Assembly: GCA_039934475.1 (NCBI GenBank)
Contig: JBDTMC010000186.1
Coordinates: 1 to 13,501 of the forward strand
From: JBDTMC01 sp039934475
GTDB lineage: Bacteria > Acidobacteriota > Terriglobia > Bryobacterales > Bryobacteraceae
Reading direction: 5' to 3'
DNA length: 13,501 bases
The translations under genes were made by a program, and so were the position numbers. The notes under the pieces are model-generated. The model had not been told where the DNA came from and ran no database searches. It saw only the letters and a program-made list of their open reading frames with translations. Of this stretch, positions 6,628-13,003 are shown piece by piece. Numbering within the stretch: the stretch's first letter is position 1; each line of letters begins with the position of its first letter.

Positions 6628-7734
6628 TCAGCCCCCGGCCAGGGCGGCTCGTAATTTCTCGAGGTCGCTCTCGTCGTTGTAGAAATGCACGGAGACCCTC
6701 AGGTTGCCGTGTCGCGCCGAGACGATGATTCGCTGCTCCTTCAACCGCGCAGCAAGTGCGACCGGATCGCGGTCGACAAAATGCGCCGCCAAAATCGGTG
6801 TGTGGTCATGCAGCACTGTCGCACCGGCTTCCTCCAAGATCTTCTTCGTCTTCGCCGCCAGTTCCAGTACGCGCTGCTCAATCCGCTCCGGCCCCAGCTC
6901 GAGCATCATTTGGACTGACTCCGACATGGCGAAGATCGCAGGGAAATCGAGCATGCCGCCTTCGTATTTCTCGGCCGCCTCTTTGAATCGCGGTGCGCCG
7001 TGATGGAGGGAATTCACTTCACGCCAGCCGGCGTCGCTACGCCAGCCGAGCACGCTCGGCGTCAGCTTCGGCCGCAGCTTCGGACTGACGTAAAGGAAAC
7101 CGGCCCCATTCGGCGAGAGAAGCCATTTATACCCGTCCACGGCCAGCACATCCGGCCGAACGTCACCCACGTCAAGCCCAAGAGCACCTACGGTTTGTGT
7201 TCCATCCAAATACAGCATCACGCCCTGCTCGTGCAGGAATCGCGAAATGTGGGCCAGCGGGGGGCGGAACCCAGTTGTGTAGTTCGCCGTACTCATCGCC
7301 ACCAGCCGCGTGTTCCGGTCGATCGATTCGTAGAAACGGTCCCACGGCACCTCAGCGAAGCGGATGTGGTAGCGCTGGCGCAGTGCCGCTATGTAGAGGT
7401 TGTTTGGGAACTCCCCTTCCAGGGTCACGATGCGGTCGCCCTCTTGCCAGTCGATACCGTTCAGCAGGGTTGCCAAACCGGTAGAGGCATTCGAAATGAA
7501 TGCGATGTCGTCGGCCCGGCAGCGGATCAACTGGGCGATCCTCTCACGGACGCCGTCGGCAGCGTCAAACCACTCCAGGAAGTCTGTGCACGCCAATGAA
7601 TCGCGGTGAGCAAAATGTTCCTGCGCGGCGGCAACGGCGCGTTGCGGCAACTGGCCATACGTGGCCGTATTGAGGTACGTCCAGTTGGCTAGTGCCGGAA
7701 ACTGTTGACGAACGGCTCCCCAGTCAGGCGTCAT
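6628..7734 (-). CDS. Class V aminotransferase-fold PLP enzyme (cysteine desulfurase/isopenicillin N epimerase-like)
   Basis: This 368-aa protein has the fold-type I PLP signature of aminotransferase class V: YLDGTQTVGALGLDV (175-189, Asp177 expected to contact the pyridine nitrogen), and VDGYKWLLSPNGAGFLYV (199-216) with Lys203 as the Schiff-base lysine. SNASTGLATLL (81-91) is the phosphate-loop region, and Arg346 in GNLRVSVH is the likely carboxylate-binding arginine. The only cysteines are Cys49 and Cys72, so the C-terminal catalytic Cys of SufS/IscS-type desulfurases is absent. A role in cysteine desulfuration with persulfide transfer is therefore unlikely; epimerase- or lyase-like activity on an amino acid is more plausible, with substrate unknown. 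The ATG at 7734 overlaps the proS stop as ATGA, so it is translated with proS, although the functional link is not evident. The downstream sigma gene starts 103 bp away. Confidence 0.88.
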   Translation of the reverse strand: MTPDWGAVRQQFPALANWTYLNTATYGQLPQRAVAAAQEHFAHRDSLACTDFLEWFDAADGVRERIAQLIRCRADDIAFISNASTGLATLLNGIDWQEGDRIVTLEGEFPNNLYIAALRQRYHIRFAEVPWDRFYESIDRNTRLVAMSTANYTTGFRPPLAHISRFLHEQGVMLYLDGTQTVGALGLDVGDVRPDVLAVDGYKWLLSPNGAGFLYVSPKLRPKLTPSVLGWRSDAGWREVNSLHHGAPRFKEAAEKYEGGMLDFPAIFAMSESVQMMLELGPERIEQRVLELAAKTKKILEEAGATVLHDHTPILAAHFVDRDPVALAARLKEQRIIVSARHGNLRVSVHFYNDESDLEKLRAALAGG

Positions 7735-9434
7735 AATTGTAGCTGTGAGGCGACAAACGCGGCAGCGTCGGTTACTGCCACGTCCTGCGACTTTTTACTC
7801 CGGCGTTCGACAACCTCAACCAGACCCTGCGGCAGCTTCTTGCCGATAGTAATCCGGTATGGGATGCCAATCAAGTCGGCGTCCTTAAACTTGACGCCCG
7901 GCCGCTCGTCGCGGTCGTCGAAGAGCGTATCCAAACCCGCCGCCTTACATTGCTCGTAAATGCCGGCAGCGGCCTTCTTCTGTCCTTCATCGGTGATATT
8001 CACCGGTGTTACAACCACCTGAAACGGAGCGATGGAAGCGGGCAGCGACATGCCATCTTTGTCATGATACAGCTCGATCGCGGCACTCAAAATCCGCTCA
8101 ATACCGATCCCGTAAGATCCCATGATCGGCGTTACTTCCTCGCCCGCTTCATTCAGCACGCGAAGCCCCATCGAGCTTGAGTACTTATAACCCAGCTTGA
8201 AAATATGGCCGATCTCGACAGTCTTGACGATCTCCAGCGGCGCACCGGTTTCCAACTCCAAATCGCCCGCAGCCACTTGCCGCAGGTCGTGGAATTCAGC
8301 CTGGAAGTCTTCTCCCGGAGTGACATTTCGTAAGTGATGGTCGTCCTTGTTAGCGCCGGCGATCATGTTCTTTCGGCCCTTTAGAGCCAAGTCCGCGACA
8401 ATGCGCATGTTCGTAACGCCAACCGGTCCCAGGGAGCCGGCTTCTGCACCGAACCATTCCTTGATTTCATGGGCCTGAGCTGTCCGGATGTCCACGCCCC
8501 CAGCCACCGCGCCAAACTTCGTCTCACTCAATTGGTGGTCGCCGCGCAGCATCGCCAGAACCGGTTTGCCATCGCTTACCATCACCAGGCTCTTCATCTG
8601 CGACGATGCAGGCAAACCCGTAAACTCGGCCACTTCGGCGATGGTCTTTCGTCCGGGCGTGTGAAACTCTTCCGGCGTGAGATCTCCCTCGGGGTCGGGC
8701 GCCGCCGCAGCTGTAGGCCGGGAGACAGCCTTTTCGAGGTTCGCGGCATACCCATTGGCCGGGCACGTCGCCACAAAATCCTCACCCGCCTCGGAGGCCA
8801 CCATGAATTCGTGCGACTGGCTGCCGCCCATGGCGCCCGAATGTGCCTCGACAACCAGATATTTCAAGCCGCAGCGGTCGAAAATACGGCAGTACGCCGC
8901 GTGGTGTTTCTCATAAGAAACGTCCAAGCCGGCGCCGTCCATGTCGAAGGAGTACGAGTCCTTCATGATGAACTGGCGAACGCGGAGCAGACCCGACTTC
9001 GGGCGCGGTTCGTCGCGAAATTTGGTCTGGATCTGATACCACAACTGCGGCAACTGCTTATAACTGCGCAACTCGCCGCGGGCGATGGACGTCATGATCT
9101 CTTCGTGAGTCATCCCCAGGCACATGTCGCGGCCAAAGCGGTCCTTCAACCGGAACATGTTGTCGCCCATCACGTCCCAGCGGCCGGACTCCTGCCAAAT
9201 TTCGGCCGGATTCAAGGCCGGCAGAAACATCTCCTGTGCTCCGATGGCGTCCATCTCCTGGCGAACGATATTCTGAATCTTCAGCAGCGACCGTTGGGCC
9301 AGGAAGAGATAGTTATATAAGCCGGCGGAAAGTTGGCGGATATAACCGCCTCGCAGCAAAAGCTGGTGACTAACCACTTCGGCCTCCGCGGGGGTCTCCC
9401 GAAGAGTGGGAATGAAGAGTTTACTCCAGAACAT
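7731..9434 (-). CDS. proS: Prolyl-tRNA synthetase, bacterial type with editing domain
   Basis: This 567-aa enzyme charges tRNA-Pro with proline in the cytosol; E. coli ProS has 572 aa. The N-terminus FIPTLRETPAEAEVVSHQLLLRGGYIRQLSAGLY (from residue 7) is the family's opening. Class II motif 2 lies in KFRDEPRPKSG...RQFIMKDSYSFD (138-164) and motif 3 in MGSYGIGIERIL (438-449). Between them, about 225-385, is the YbaK-like insertion that hydrolyses mischarged Ala-tRNA-Pro; Lys281 in QMKSLVMV corresponds to the editing lysine. The anticodon-binding domain occupies about 465-567 (VVVTPVN, FDDRDERPGVKFKDADLIGIP). The frame is open to 9611, but those extra 59 codons do not resemble ProS and would overlap rpiB, so the ATG at 9434 is chosen, giving the start MFWSKLFIPTLRET. 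A possible GGAG lies 10 nt upstream. The aminotransferase gene follows with a 4-bp overlap. Confidence 0.96.
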   Translation of the reverse strand: MFWSKLFIPTLRETPAEAEVVSHQLLLRGGYIRQLSAGLYNYLFLAQRSLLKIQNIVRQEMDAIGAQEMFLPALNPAEIWQESGRWDVMGDNMFRLKDRFGRDMCLGMTHEEIMTSIARGELRSYKQLPQLWYQIQTKFRDEPRPKSGLLRVRQFIMKDSYSFDMDGAGLDVSYEKHHAAYCRIFDRCGLKYLVVEAHSGAMGGSQSHEFMVASEAGEDFVATCPANGYAANLEKAVSRPTAAAAPDPEGDLTPEEFHTPGRKTIAEVAEFTGLPASSQMKSLVMVSDGKPVLAMLRGDHQLSETKFGAVAGGVDIRTAQAHEIKEWFGAEAGSLGPVGVTNMRIVADLALKGRKNMIAGANKDDHHLRNVTPGEDFQAEFHDLRQVAAGDLELETGAPLEIVKTVEIGHIFKLGYKYSSSMGLRVLNEAGEEVTPIMGSYGIGIERILSAAIELYHDKDGMSLPASIAPFQVVVTPVNITDEGQKKAAAGIYEQCKAAGLDTLFDDRDERPGVKFKDADLIGIPYRITIGKKLPQGLVEVVERRSKKSQDVAVTDAAAFVASQLQL

Positions 9435-9496
9435 GAACCTCAGTCTCCGGACAGCGGGCAGCCAAATCATGCGCGCTGGTGGCGGCAGGAATCGCC

Positions 9497-9524
9497 ATTG
9501 TAGCATGGTACTATTGAGGGTTAA
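9497..9524 (-). promoter_or_regulatory. Putative sigma-70-type promoter of proS
   Basis: On the minus strand, TTAACC (9524-9519) and TACAAT (9502-9497) are separated by 16 nt. The -10 matches the consensus at 5 of 6 positions and the -35 at 4 of 6. A start near 9490 would leave a leader of about 55 nt before the proS ATG. The -35 lies on top of the rpiB Shine-Dalgarno and spacer on the opposite strand, so the two divergent genes would share a very short control region. Acidobacterial promoter consensus is little known, so confidence is modest. Confidence 0.35.
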
Positions 9525-9530
9525 TTGTTC

Positions 9531-9998
9531 ATGAAAATAGCGATAGGCGCCGATCACGCCGGGTTCTCGCTCAAAGAGCGTTTGCGCGAACGGTTGCAGC
9601 AGCGCGGCCACCAGGTGGTGGATGTCGGTACGAGCAGCCCGGAATCGGCGGACTACCCTGACTTCGCAGAGAAGGTGGCATCCCAGGTTGCCGGCGGGCT
9701 AGCGGAGCGCGGAATTCTGGTTTGCTCTACCGGGGTGGGCATGTCAATCGCCGCCAACAAGGTCCCCGGCATTAGAGCCGCTTTGGCCGTCAATCCAGAG
9801 GAAGTGGCCTTGGTGCGCAGCCACAACGACGCCAACATCCTCGCCGTAGGCGCCAAATTCACGGCGGAACAGGACGCTAACGAAATGGTGGACGTTTTCC
9901 TGAAGACTCCGTTCGAAGGTGGACGCCACGCCCGGCGCGTCGCCAAAATTGCCGCCCTGGAAGCAAAGGCCGGCCTCAATAACCACGAAGGAAAGTAA
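9531..9998 (+). CDS. rpiB: Ribose-5-phosphate isomerase B (RpiB/LacA/LacB family)
   Basis: This 155-aa enzyme interconverts ribose 5-phosphate and ribulose 5-phosphate in the pentose phosphate pathway. The opening MKIAIGADHAGFSLKE, the TSSPESADYPDFA segment (35-47) and CSTGVGMSIAANK (65-77) are diagnostic. Cys65 corresponds to the catalytic Cys of E. coli RpiB; Asp8, His9, His98, Asn99 and Arg132 fit the substrate-binding set. Cys65 is what separates RpiB-type from some LacA/B-type relatives, so ribose phosphate is the likely substrate, with allose phosphate possible. The ATG at 9531 is chosen because the protein then begins as the family does; GAGGG lies 10 nt upstream. A TTG at 9525 would add two residues and is closer to that site. 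glyA follows after 7 bp, so the genes are cotranscribed. Confidence 0.95.
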   Translation: MKIAIGADHAGFSLKERLRERLQQRGHQVVDVGTSSPESADYPDFAEKVASQVAGGLAERGILVCSTGVGMSIAANKVPGIRAALAVNPEEVALVRSHNDANILAVGAKFTAEQDANEMVDVFLKTPFEGGRHARRVAKIAALEAKAGLNNHEGK

Positions 9999-10005
9999 TA
10001 GAAAC

Positions 10006-11283
10006 ATGGCTCAAAACCTGATGGCGAGACCCCTCAGCGAAGTAGATCCCGCAGTCTACGCGGCGATTCGCGGCGAACTCGAGCGGCAACAGTCCCGGCT
10101 GGAACTGATCGCCAGTGAGAACTTCACTTCCGAAGCCGTGCTGGAGGCGACTTCGAGCGTCTTCACCAACAAATACGCCGAAGGCTATCCCGGAAAACGC
10201 TACTACGGCGGCTGCGAATACTCCGACATCGTCGAGAACCTCGCCCGCGACCGCGCCAAAAAGTTGTTTAACGCTGAGCACGCCAACGTTCAGCCGCACT
10301 CCGGATCGCAGGCCAACGCAGCCGCGTACGCCGCCGTCCTGGAACCCGGCGACACCATCCTCGGATTGAACCTCGCCCACGGCGGGCACCTCACCCACGG
10401 GCATCACCTCAACTTCTCCGGCAAGACATACAAGATCGTTCCCTACGGAGTGAGGCGGGACGATGAAACCATCGACTACGACGAAATGGCTCGCCTTGCG
10501 GACGAACATAAGCCGAAAATGATCATTGGCGGCGCCTCCGCCTACTCCCGCATCATCGACTTCGCCCGCATGCGCGCCATAGCCGACGCCGTCGGTGCGA
10601 TTTTGCTGGTCGACATGGCCCATTTCTCGGGGCTGGTGGCTGCCGGAGTCTACCCAAATCCCTGCCAGTGGGCGGATATCGTCACCACGACGACGCACAA
10701 GACGCTGCGCGGGCCGCGTTCCGGACTCATCTTATGCCGGCAGAAGTACGCTGCAGCCGTGGATAAGAATGTCTTTCCCGGACAACAGGGCGGTCCGTTG
10801 GTTCACGTCGTAGCCGCAAAGGCGGTCTGCTTCCTCGAAGCACTCCAGCCCGAGTTCGCCACCTACCAGACTCAGGTGGTCGCCAACGCCAAGGCTCTCG
10901 CCGCGGGTATTGCCGAGGCCGGCTTCCGCGTCGTGTCCGGAGGAACCGATAGCCACGTCATGCTGGTGGATGTCTTCGCCAAAGGCGTCCGTGGCAAGGA
11001 AGCGGAGGCATCGCTGGATCTGGCTCACATCACGGCCAATAAGAATGCCATTCCCTTCGACGTCAACCCACCGCTGAACCCGAGCGGGATCCGTCTGGGC
11101 AGCCCCGCCGTCACGACGCGTGGGTTCCGCGAGCCGGAAATGACCGAAGTAGCCAGCTGTATCGCGGAAGTCCTGAGTAGCCCCGGTTCCGAGGCGACTT
11201 TGGCTAACGTTCGCCGCCGCGTGCAAGCCCTTACTGACCGGTTTCCACTTTACGAATGGAAGAATACGGCAATTCTGGCTTGA
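10006..11283 (+). CDS. glyA: Serine hydroxymethyltransferase
   Basis: This 425-aa PLP enzyme converts serine and tetrahydrofolate to glycine and 5,10-methylene-THF, the main source of one-carbon units. Signatures: RLELIASENFTS (31-42), NKYAEGYPGKRYYGG (55-69), VQPHSGSQAN (95-104), DMAHFSGLVAAG (203-214, Asp203 and His206 around PLP) and TTTTHKTLRGPR (227-238) with Schiff-base Lys232. The equivalents in E. coli are Asp200, His203 and Lys229, a constant shift of three. Length is normal (417 in E. coli). The frame extends upstream into rpiB, but the ATG at 10006 gives the family N-terminus and follows a GAAGGAAAG with a rather long spacer of about 10-12 nt. The gene ends with TGA TGA directly followed by the ATG of the glycosyltransferase in the same frame. 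Confidence 0.97.
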   Translation: MAQNLMARPLSEVDPAVYAAIRGELERQQSRLELIASENFTSEAVLEATSSVFTNKYAEGYPGKRYYGGCEYSDIVENLARDRAKKLFNAEHANVQPHSGSQANAAAYAAVLEPGDTILGLNLAHGGHLTHGHHLNFSGKTYKIVPYGVRRDDETIDYDEMARLADEHKPKMIIGGASAYSRIIDFARMRAIADAVGAILLVDMAHFSGLVAAGVYPNPCQWADIVTTTTHKTLRGPRSGLILCRQKYAAAVDKNVFPGQQGGPLVHVVAAKAVCFLEALQPEFATYQTQVVANAKALAAGIAEAGFRVVSGGTDSHVMLVDVFAKGVRGKEAEASLDLAHITANKNAIPFDVNPPLNPSGIRLGSPAVTTRGFREPEMTEVASCIAEVLSSPGSEATLANVRRRVQALTDRFPLYEWKNTAILA

Positions 11284-11286
11284 TGA

Positions 11287-12462
11287 ATGCCATTTCGCAT
11301 TGTCATTGACGTCCGACGAATACGCGATTTTGGAATCGGAACTTATATTCGAAACCTAATTGCGGCTTTGTCGAAACTCGACAATGTGAACCAGTACGTC
11401 TTAGTATGTCGCCGGGAGGATCTCAGCGAAACCGCCGGCCTCCCGCATAATTTTACTCAGGCCACTTACCCGCGCTCCGATACGTCCCGTGCCGACCATC
11501 TCGCGTTCCCGTTCTTTCTTAGGCAGTTTTCCGCCGACCTGTGCCATATACCGTTGAACGCGGTGCCGATCTTCATGCCGAAACCCTATGTGGTGACGGT
11601 ACACGACATGAGCAGCTTGCTGTTTGAGCGTCCGTCCGGGTGGGAGGAGTCGCTACGTTATTACCGCTTCCGACGCGGGCTTCTGCGGGCGGATCGCGTA
11701 ATTGCAGTTTCGGACGCCACAAGGCGCGACGTAGAGAACATGGTCGGCGTACCGGCGGCTAAAATCCGGATGATCCACAGCGCTCCGGATCCGCGGTTCC
11801 TCTCCCAGTCGGCCAGTCCCACGGCGCGCGCGGCAGGCCCCGAAGCTCGGGAATTAGAGCGCCGCCGCATACTGGAGCGCTACCAGATTCATTACCCGTA
11901 TCTGCTTTATGCCGGCACCATTCGGCAACAGAAGAACATACCCCGCTTAGTCGAGGCCTTCGCGGTCCTGCGGGGCGAATTGGAATCGCACCCTGTTTAT
12001 AAGGATCTCCGGCTGATCATTATCGGAGATGAGATCTCTCGTTATCCGCAGGTTCGGCAGGCCGTAATGCAAACGCGCGTCGAACCGGTGGTACGGTTTT
12101 TGGGATTTATTCCATTTGATACGATGCGGATCTTTTACGAAGCTGCCGCCGCTTTTGTATTCCCTTCGCTGTATGAAGGCTTTGGTTTGCCACCGTTAGA
12201 GGCCATGGCGTGCGGAACTCCAGTGGTCTCGTCGAATGTGAGTAGCCTCCCCGAAGTGTTGGGCGACGCGGCCATGATCGTGAATCCGGAAAATGTCTTC
12301 GACATCTCTCGGGGGATTCGAGAAGTCCTGCTGGATGTTTCACTTCAGGAGAGTCTGCGCAAGCGCGGTTACCAACAGTGCGCTCGCTTCAGCTGGGAGA
12401 GAACGGCGCGCCAGGTTCTAGAAACTTATCTCGACGTCATCGCCCGAAAGCCCGCACCTTAG
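11287..12462 (+). CDS. Family 4 (GT4) glycosyltransferase, acceptor unknown
   Basis: This 391-aa protein has the GT-B fold of GT4 retaining glycosyltransferases. The N-terminal Rossmann domain starts with IDVRRIRDFGIGTYIRNL (7-24), where GIGTY is the Gly-rich acceptor-side loop, and contains VTVHDMSSLLF (103-113). The nucleotide-sugar domain runs from about 204 (YLLYAGTIRQQKN, with the phosphate-contacting Arg213 and Lys216) to FPSLYEGFGLPPLEAMACGTPVV (292-314), which holds the E-x7-E motif at Glu297 and Glu305. A 25-residue Ala/Arg-rich linker (about 172-200) joins the domains. No signal or membrane segment is seen, so it works at the cytoplasmic face. Relatives build exopolysaccharide or lipopolysaccharide, but no other sugar gene is nearby. 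It starts 3 bp after the glyA stop, in the same frame, and shares the rpiB-glyA operon. Its last 26 bp overlap the convergent XRE gene. Confidence 0.9.
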   Translation: MPFRIVIDVRRIRDFGIGTYIRNLIAALSKLDNVNQYVLVCRREDLSETAGLPHNFTQATYPRSDTSRADHLAFPFFLRQFSADLCHIPLNAVPIFMPKPYVVTVHDMSSLLFERPSGWEESLRYYRFRRGLLRADRVIAVSDATRRDVENMVGVPAAKIRMIHSAPDPRFLSQSASPTARAAGPEARELERRRILERYQIHYPYLLYAGTIRQQKNIPRLVEAFAVLRGELESHPVYKDLRLIIIGDEISRYPQVRQAVMQTRVEPVVRFLGFIPFDTMRIFYEAAAAFVFPSLYEGFGLPPLEAMACGTPVVSSNVSSLPEVLGDAAMIVNPENVFDISRGIREVLLDVSLQESLRKRGYQQCARFSWERTARQVLETYLDVIARKPAP

Positions 12463-12730
12463 CAGGGCCTTCCGGGACATTGACAGCCGTTCGACCCAGG
12501 TAGGCGACGAACTCACTGCGTTCCACAAGGTCGAGAGCCGACATTCCAAGTTCGTCAAGTATCCTGTCCGCTACATCCAGCGTGAGTTCGCGCTCGCCCT
12601 TCAACACGTTGTGCACGTGCGATTGGGATAGACCCATTCGAAGCGCCAAGCGGCGTTCCGTACTCTCTCCATTCCTCATCTTCAGCCTGACATTGTCGAT
12701 GAGACGATTCTTCATTAGAGCAAACTTCAT
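12437..12730 (-). CDS. Small XRE-family (Cro/CI-type) helix-turn-helix regulator
   Basis: This 97-aa protein has one helix-turn-helix domain at about residues 7-65: helices 2-3 are TERRLALRMGLSQSHVHNVLKGER (24-47), followed by TLDVADRILDELGMSALDLV (50-69). Gln36 and Ser37, at the start of the recognition helix, are typical of Cro/CI-type proteins. The C-terminal 27 residues have no recognised fold. The length fits antitoxin- or immunity-repressor-like regulators, but no toxin-like gene adjoins it. The ATG at 12730 is chosen because it lies 15 nt below a palindrome that looks like its operator; the second Met (residue 6) has a poorer upstream region. The 3' end overlaps the glycosyltransferase gene by 26 bp, tail to tail. 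A divergent Cys-rich gene begins about 270 bp away and is the likely co-regulated partner. Confidence 0.85.
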   Translation of the reverse strand: MKFALMKNRLIDNVRLKMRNGESTERRLALRMGLSQSHVHNVLKGERELTLDVADRILDELGMSALDLVERSEFVAYLGRTAVNVPEGPAKVRAFGR

Positions 12731-12744
12731 CGCCTAACATCCTA

Positions 12745-12765
12745 CCTATTTCTAGCTGAAATAGG
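12745..12765. promoter_or_regulatory. Perfect inverted repeat, probable operator of the XRE regulator
   Basis: Arms CCTATTTC (12745-12752) and GAAATAGG (12758-12765) are perfectly complementary around a 5-nt centre. The right arm continues into a tandem AATAGGG repeat (12760-12766 and 12767-12773), and further CCTA units lie at 12741 and 12733. The repeat sits 15 nt upstream of the XRE start codon, where autorepressing Cro/CI-type regulators usually bind. It is not followed by a T run, so it is not a terminator. Confidence 0.6.
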
Positions 12766-12907
12766 GAATAGGGTAAAACCTTGAATCTTGATTTGGGGAC
12801 GTATGATGGCGAATATTTCCTTGCCCTTATCCTCCTTTGCTTTCAATATGTTTACCGATTCGGGTTAACAGATCCGAAAGAGTTTAAAGATTTCCCCGAT
12901 AAAAGGC

Positions 12908-12935
12908 TTGACGATTACAGTTCTAGCCGTACTAT
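12908..12935 (+). promoter_or_regulatory. Putative sigma-70-type promoter of the divergent Cys-rich gene
   Basis: TTGACG (12908-12913), 16 nt, then TACTAT (12930-12935). The -35 matches consensus at 5 of 6 positions and the -10 at 4 of 6. Transcription from about 12942 gives a leader near 60 nt to the ATG at 13004 (44 nt to the ATG at 12986). It lies more than 140 bp from the palindrome, so regulation by the XRE protein would need a second site or looping. Confidence 0.45.
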
Positions 12936-13003
12936 CGGGTCAAACGACCTTACGGCAATCCTGAAATTTTGGATCGCCGCTTGAAATGGAGAAAGTAGTT
13001 CAA

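Larger units (their letters stand above)
12731..13003. other. AT-richer divergent intergenic region between XRE gene and Cys-rich gene
   Basis: These 273 bp carry clearly more A+T than the surrounding genes. The XRE-proximal 45 bp hold CCTA units (12733, 12741, 12745) and TAGG units (12762, 12769), including a perfect palindrome. The distal half holds a promoter for the plus-strand gene. A 67-codon frame beginning with TTG at 12781 covers the middle, but I see no ribosome binding site or family for it, and the promoter lies within its 3' half. Confidence 0.6.

Noticed and set aside
8469..9320. 283-codon plus-strand frame opposite proS
   Set aside because: It is antisense to conserved ProS motifs, and the His/Arg/Gln-rich translation is a typical shadow.
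9506..9514. Extended -10 element (TGG-TACTAT) before rpiB on the plus strand
   Set aside because: Transcription would start about 10 nt before the ATG and cut off the GAGGG ribosome binding site, and no -35 is visible at proper distance.
9435..9611. 59-codon N-terminal extension of proS
   Set aside because: The open frame continues upstream, but the extra residues do not resemble ProS and would overlap the start of rpiB on the other strand. The family N-terminus begins at 9434.
12781..12984. 67-codon frame starting with TTG in the AT-richer intergenic region
   Set aside because: No ribosome binding site, rare start codon, no recognisable family, and a good promoter for the next gene lies inside its second half. 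It could be a remnant, but the sequence does not show of what.
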